Shown one piece after another: positions 44,715 to 48,087 of a stretch of DNA of 48,087 nucleotides (position 1 is the stretch's first letter; each line of letters opens with the position of its first letter). The stretch lies in NCBI GenBank assembly GCA_964418575.1, contig CAYQMI010000014.1:1-48087 (forward strand), in the 5' to 3' direction. The position numbers and the translations under genes were made by a program. The stretch comes from Glaciecola sp964418575 (GTDB lineage: Bacteria; Pseudomonadota; Gammaproteobacteria; Enterobacterales; Alteromonadaceae). A model generated the notes under the pieces. It did no database searches. It worked only from the letters and a program-made list of their open reading frames with translations, and was not told where the DNA came from.

Positions 44715-45104
44715 ATGTTATATGAAGTGTTGTTGGTATCATACCTAGTGGTGGCGCTACTGTTGATTGGCTTTGTGCTTATTCAACAAGGTAAAGGCGC
44801 GGACATGGGAGCATCGTTTGGTGCAGGTGGTTCTAATACTGTTTTTGGTTCGAGTGGCTCTGGTAACTTTATGACCCGAACCACCGCAATATTAGCAACT
44901 TTGTTCTTCTTCATTTCTTTGGTTATAGGTAGCATTTCTGCCAACAAAGAAGAGAAAGTAGATAGCTTTCAAAATATCGATGTTCCAGTTGAGGAAGTGA
45001 CTCCATTTATTCAACAGGCTCCTGAGTCAGACCTTCCGGGCACTGCAGTTGAGCCAATTGAAACTGAAGAACAGCCAAAAGAAGCGTCAGATATCCCTAA
45101 CTAA
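44715..45104 (+). CDS. secG: Protein-export translocase subunit SecG
   Basis: The small inner-membrane subunit of the SecYEG channel. The 129-residue protein has two transmembrane helices (about 2-22 and 54-74) joined by the conserved loop LIQQGKGADMGASFGAGGSNTVFG-type sequence. The C-terminal ~50 residues are an acidic, Pro/Glu/Gln-rich periplasmic tail typical of this group. It is 13 bases after tpiA and is followed by tRNA-Leu, as in E. coli. Confidence 0.97.
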   Translation: MLYEVLLVSYLVVALLLIGFVLIQQGKGADMGASFGAGGSNTVFGSSGSGNFMTRTTAILATLFFFISLVIGSISANKEEKVDSFQNIDVPVEEVTPFIQQAPESDLPGTAVEPIETEEQPKEASDIPN

Positions 45105-45125
45105 GTGTTGGTGATAATAAGTTAT

Positions 45126-45211
45126 GCGGAAGTGGTGGAATTGGTAGACACGCCATCTTGAGGGGGTGGTGAGCTATGCTCGTGCGGGTTCAAGTCCCGC
45201 TTTCCGCACCA
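45126..45211 (+). tRNA. tRNA-Leu (anticodon GAG)
   Basis: An 86-base class II tRNA with a long variable arm and encoded CCA. Acceptor GCGGAAG pairs with TTTCCGC (45201-45207). The anticodon stem CCATC/GGTGG encloses TTGAGGG, with anticodon GAG at 45160-45162 reading CUC and CUU. The T arm has GGGTTCAAGTCCC. A tRNA-Leu(GAG) downstream of secG is conserved with E. coli leuU. Confidence 0.97.
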
Positions 45212-45216
45212 AATAA

Positions 45217-45244
45217 AAAACGAAGCAATAAGCTTCGTTTTTTT
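45217..45244. terminator. Bidirectional intrinsic terminator after tRNA-Leu
   Basis: AAAACGAAGC (45217-45226) pairs with GCTTCGTTTT (45232-45241) around AATAA, with an A run on the left and T run to 45244. It can end the secG-tRNA-Leu transcript on plus and the HPF-like transcript on minus. Confidence 0.9.
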
Positions 45245-45276
45245 ATGTCTGAAATTCAGTTGAGTATTGCCCTTTA

Positions 45277-45615
45277 TCAGGTTCTGCTTGTCACACTAGA
45301 ACCTAATCTGTGACCCCTGTGGCGCTTCAGGTGACGTTCTATTGCTCTTTTCGAGCGCATAACTGCTTGCGTAAAGCCTGCATCAAGGTCTGTGGCTGTG
45401 TCTTCAACCACGATTTGGTGCCCAGCTTGCAGGGTTATCTTGATGGTGCAGGCCACAGGTGGTTTATCGTTTTTCTGGGAGTTTTGGCTTAAGTAAATGT
45501 CGAAGTCCGAAATGAGTCCGGCGAAGCGCGACAGATCCAAGCCGATTCGGGTATCAATCATATTGCGTGCTTGATCGCTCAAGGAAATATCGTTTAATTC
45601 AAGATTATAATGCAT
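45277..45615 (-). CDS. HPF/RaiA-family ribosome-associated protein
   Basis: A 112-residue protein resembling short hibernation-promoting factor (sigma-54 modulation / S30AE family). Similarity is strongest in the second half: VACTIKITLQAGHQIVVEDTATDLDAGFTQAV then the basic helix SKRAIERHLKRHRGHR. Classical HPF binds the 30S decoding centre in stationary phase. The N-terminal half is diverged and a basic Ser/Thr-rich tail of about 10 residues is added, so it may be a paralogue rather than the main HPF. Genes usually beside hpf (rpoN, ptsN) are not here. It is divergent from nhaR. Confidence 0.82.
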   Translation of the reverse strand: MHYNLELNDISLSDQARNMIDTRIGLDLSRFAGLISDFDIYLSQNSQKNDKPPVACTIKITLQAGHQIVVEDTATDLDAGFTQAVMRSKRAIERHLKRHRGHRLGSSVTSRT

Positions 45616-45817
45616 GCGCTCATCGAATTTGCTTTCTTAGTTGTTCAACACTATCAATTAAAAGTGAACGATTAAATTCGATTATATGTATAAGACTTAG
45701 TCGGAAAAACTGAGTCATGAGTGTGGCAAGGATTGTTTACTTTTGGCTCGACAAACAGCGCTTATAACAATAATAGCCTGAATACATATACACAACTGGA
45801 GCGTTAAGCGGACCTTT

Positions 45818-46720
45818 ATGGCAGAAAATTTGAATTACAAGCACCTCCATTATTTTTGGGTGGTTGCCACCGAGGGCAGCATTGCAAGAGCTGCGGATAA
45901 ACTGTTTATTACGCCTCAGACCATCAGCGGTCAATTAAGTATGTTAGAAGAGCGCATTGGACAACCTCTATTTGACCGTGTAGGACGAAGATTGCGCCTC
46001 ACAGAAACGGGCCGCTTGGTCCTTCGCTACGCTGACGATATTTTTGAACTTGGTAAAGAGCTAACCGATGTTTTGCGAGGAGCGCCACTTGTAGGCACTT
46101 CAGAATTTATTGTGAGTGCAGCAAGTGCGCTCCCAAAAACAATTGTTTATAAGATTTTAGAACCTGCCTTGAACCTGTCTCAAGAAGTTAGCTTGATGTG
46201 TAGGGAAGGGCCTGTCGAAACAATTCTTGGTGAGTTAGCTGTGCACGAGGTAGATATGGTGTTAACTGATACACCCTTATCAAGTGCTTTTAGCATAAAG
46301 GCTTATAATCATTATTTAGGGCAGTCAGACTTGACCTTTTTTGCTGCGCCAGAACTGGCTAAACAATTAAAAGGGCCATTTCCAGGCTGCTTGAACGAAG
46401 CGCCTGTGTTATTGCCTACTAAACAAAACGCCATTCGACAGCTCTTCGATAAGTGGTGTCATGACGCCAATATCTATCCAATTATCAGAGGGCAGTACGA
46501 CGACAGCGCCCTGATGAAATCTTTTGGTAAAGCTGGCTTTGGTATTTTCTTTATGCCCAGCATTATTGAGCAAGAAGTTCAGGAAATTTTTGGCCTCACT
46601 ATTATTGGTCGATTGTCGGATATTAAACAAAAGTTTTACGCGATATCGGCAGAGCGAAAAGTCACCCATCCTGCGGTTGCAGCGGTTTGTAGCACCGCGC
46701 GGGACATTATTTTTAAATAG
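45818..46720 (+). CDS. nhaR: LysR-family transcriptional activator NhaR
   Basis: A 300-residue LysR regulator. The N-terminal winged helix-turn-helix (about 1-65) reads YKHLHYFWVVATEGSIARAADKLFITPQTISGQLSMLEE, closely matching E. coli NhaR (YFW, LTPQTITGQ). The effector domain keeps ALPKTIVYKILEPAL and VHEVDMVLTDTPL. In E. coli NhaR responds to Na+ and activates nhaA; no nhaA is next to it here, so its targets are elsewhere or include the divergent HPF-like gene. GGAG lies about 15 bases upstream of the ATG, so the ribosome binding site is weak. Confidence 0.93.
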   Translation: MAENLNYKHLHYFWVVATEGSIARAADKLFITPQTISGQLSMLEERIGQPLFDRVGRRLRLTETGRLVLRYADDIFELGKELTDVLRGAPLVGTSEFIVSAASALPKTIVYKILEPALNLSQEVSLMCREGPVETILGELAVHEVDMVLTDTPLSSAFSIKAYNHYLGQSDLTFFAAPELAKQLKGPFPGCLNEAPVLLPTKQNAIRQLFDKWCHDANIYPIIRGQYDDSALMKSFGKAGFGIFFMPSIIEQEVQEIFGLTIIGRLSDIKQKFYAISAERKVTHPAVAAVCSTARDIIFK

Positions 46721-46741
46721 TTACAGCGAACTATCTATCGC

Positions 46742-46776
46742 AAAAAAGTCGTTACCACACAGCCGGGGTAACGACT
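46742..46776 (-). terminator. Minus-strand intrinsic terminator between nhaR and pnp
   Basis: AGTCGTTACC (46747-46756) and GGTAACGACT (46767-46776) form a perfect 10-bp stem around a 10-base loop. The T run is only on the minus strand (A run at 46742-46747), so it would stop transcription coming from the pnp side. On plus it is followed by CCCTCTC and would be at most a weak stop for nhaR. Confidence 0.75.
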
Positions 46777-46879
46777 CCCTCTCTGAAGTTCATACGTCAA
46801 AACGCCATCTTTTCGCCCACTAAAGTTTGTTTTTAGCCCTTTGTTTTGCATTATCATGGTATTAGCTTTCACTTCCCGC

Positions 46880-46885
46880 TATACT
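46880..46885 (+). promoter_or_regulatory. Possible -10 element of pnp
   Basis: TATACT lies 50 bases before the pnp start and is followed by the GC-rich GTGCGCGCG. No clear -35 hexamer is seen at the correct distance. A promoter is expected here because rpsO, which normally shares its transcript with pnp, is missing. Confidence 0.4.
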
Positions 46886-46935
46886 GTGCGCGCGATAAAA
46901 AGCATAAAAAACATAGATTAAATAAAGGATAGAGT

Positions 46936-48087
46936 GTGACTCCTATTACAAAAACTTTCCAGTATGGTCAACATACTGTCACCTTAGAAACAGGTGTAAT
47001 CGCCAGACAAGCTACAGCAGCTGTTATGGCAAGCATGGACGATACTTCGGTACTCGTCTCCGTTGTGGGTAAAAAAGAAGCGGCTGCAGAGCAAAGTTTC
47101 TTCCCACTTACAGTAAATTATCAAGAGAAGACTTACGCAGCTGGTAAAATCCCAGGTGGATTTTTCAAGCGTGAAGGTCGTCCTTCTGAAAACGAAACAC
47201 TTACCGCACGATTGATTGACCGTCCAATTCGTCCATTATTCCCAGACGGATTTAAAAACGAAGTGCAAATCATCATCACCGTGGTATCTGCTAACCCAGA
47301 AATCCCTACTGATATTATTTCATTGATTGGTACCTCAGCCGCATTAGCAATTTCAGGTATGCCGTTTAACGGTCCTGTAGGCGCGGCTCGCGTTGGTTAC
47401 ATCAACAATGAGTATGTGCTAAATACGCGTGCGTCTGAAGCTGAACAAAGTCAACTAGACTTAGTAGTTGCAGGCACAGAAAGCGCAGTACTAATGGTAG
47501 AATCTGAAGCTGACATCTTATCTGAAGATGTGATGTTAGGCGCTGTAATGTATGGTCATGAGCAATCTCAAACCGTAATTAACGCCATTAAAGAATTCGC
47601 TTCTGACGTAAACACTCCTTCATGGGAATGGACTGCACCAGAAGAAAACACTGAGCTTAAAGAGAAAGTAAAAGCCGCTGCTTTTGATGCAATGGTTGAT
47701 GCTTATCAGATTTCTGACAAGTTAGAGCGTAAAGACGCTGTAAATGCAGTAACAGAAAAAACGATTGCTGACTTGCTAGCTGCTGATGAGACGCTTGACC
47801 CGAAAGAACTTAGTGGTTTTTGTCATGACCTAGAAAGTGAAGCAGTTCGTTCACGCATTTTAGCGGGCGAAAAGCGTATTGATGGTCGTGACCCACAAAC
47901 TATTCGTGCACTAGATGTAGCCACTGGTTTATTGCCAAGAACTCACGGTTCTGCTTTGTTTACCCGTGGTGAAACACAAGCGATTGTTGTTGCTACGCTT
48001 GGAACAGAACGTGATGCACAGATGATTGACGAGCTAAGCGGTCGTCAAGACTCTCGCTTTATGCTGCATTACAACTTCCCTCCATAC
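46936..48087 (+). CDS. pnp: Polyribonucleotide nucleotidyltransferase (PNPase), N-terminal 384 codons
   Basis: A phosphorolytic 3'-5' exoribonuclease and degradosome component. The frame begins with GTG at 46936, 6 bases after AAAGGA, and runs open to the window edge. It shows the first RNase PH domain (GVIARQATAAVMASMDDTSV, FFPLTVNYQEKTYAAGKIPG, RLIDRPIRPLFPDGF, then the DILSEDVMLGAVMYGH region). The all-helical linker follows, and the start of the second, catalytic PH domain is visible (KRIDGRDPQTIRALD, LLPRTHGSALFTRGETQA). The KH and S1 domains lie outside the window. Neither rpsO nor an obvious RNase III leader hairpin like that of E. coli pnp precedes it. Confidence 0.97.
   Translation, partial: MTPITKTFQYGQHTVTLETGVIARQATAAVMASMDDTSVLVSVVGKKEAAAEQSFFPLTVNYQEKTYAAGKIPGGFFKREGRPSENETLTARLIDRPIRPLFPDGFKNEVQIIITVVSANPEIPTDIISLIGTSAALAISGMPFNGPVGAARVGYINNEYVLNTRASEAEQSQLDLVVAGTESAVLMVESEADILSEDVMLGAVMYGHEQSQTVINAIKEFASDVNTPSWEWTAPEENTELKEKVKAAAFDAMVDAYQISDKLERKDAVNAVTEKTIADLLAADETLDPKELSGFCHDLESEAVRSRILAGEKRIDGRDPQTIRALDVATGLLPRTHGSALFTRGETQAIVVATLGTERDAQMIDELSGRQDSRFMLHYNFPPY

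Overview
The window is chromosomal DNA of a Gram-negative gammaproteobacterium, most likely of the order Alteromonadales (an Alteromonas/Glaciecola-like bacterium). The evidence is close similarity of many proteins to their E. coli counterparts (FtsH, Dcd, CysS, LeuS, PNPase), outer-membrane and lipid A genes (lptE, lpxH, a porin), fairly low GC and typical gammaproteobacterial gene orders. It is nearly all core housekeeping. Two 100-base N runs (4369-4468, 34252-34351) show that it is a draft scaffold.

Layout. 1-2715: the start of a VOC-fold protein, a coiled-coil membrane protein and lpxH-ppiB, all on minus. 2862-4253: cysS, divergent. 4330-4572: a REPIN-like repeat interrupted by an assembly gap. 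4656-10076: mltD and gloB (minus), a YafS-type methyltransferase (plus), metG (minus). 10209-13415: apbC and dcd (plus), then a TRIC-type membrane protein and a 2OG-Fe(II) oxygenase (minus). 13619-16275: tRNA-Pro(GGG), a small lipoprotein, a DUF4136 lipoprotein and an OprO/OprP-type porin. 16338-19515: hemolysin-III-like protein, mgtE and an MscS channel (minus). 19827-22223: a compact three-gene operon of RimK peptide ligase, AstE/aspartoacylase-like zinc hydrolase and retropepsin-like RimB.

22299-35309 is one long minus-strand cluster: leuS-lptE-holA-nadD-rsfS-rlmH-mrdA-rodA-rlpA-dacA-ybeD-lipB-lipA. It joins leucyl-tRNA charging, LPS export, NAD synthesis, ribosome maturation and silencing, the rod-shape cell-wall machinery and lipoylation. 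35524-39034 holds a LonB/AsrA-type protease (plus), an SDR dehydrogenase and yhbY (minus). 39526-45211 is ftsH, folP, glmM, tpiA, secG and tRNA-Leu(GAG) (plus). The right end has an HPF/RaiA-like gene (minus), nhaR (plus) and the first 384 codons of pnp (plus), cut by the window edge.

No CRISPR array, prophage, insertion sequence or recognisable defence system was seen. The points most worth a second look are: the rimK triad as a possible write-and-erase system for peptide tails; synteny breaks where conserved translation genes are missing from their usual places (rlmE before ftsH; rimP-nusA-infB-rbfA-truB-rpsO between tRNA-Leu and pnp); a minus-strand terminator with no matching gene between nhaR and pnp; and the REPIN around the first gap. 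No wholly new system can be claimed from sequence alone.
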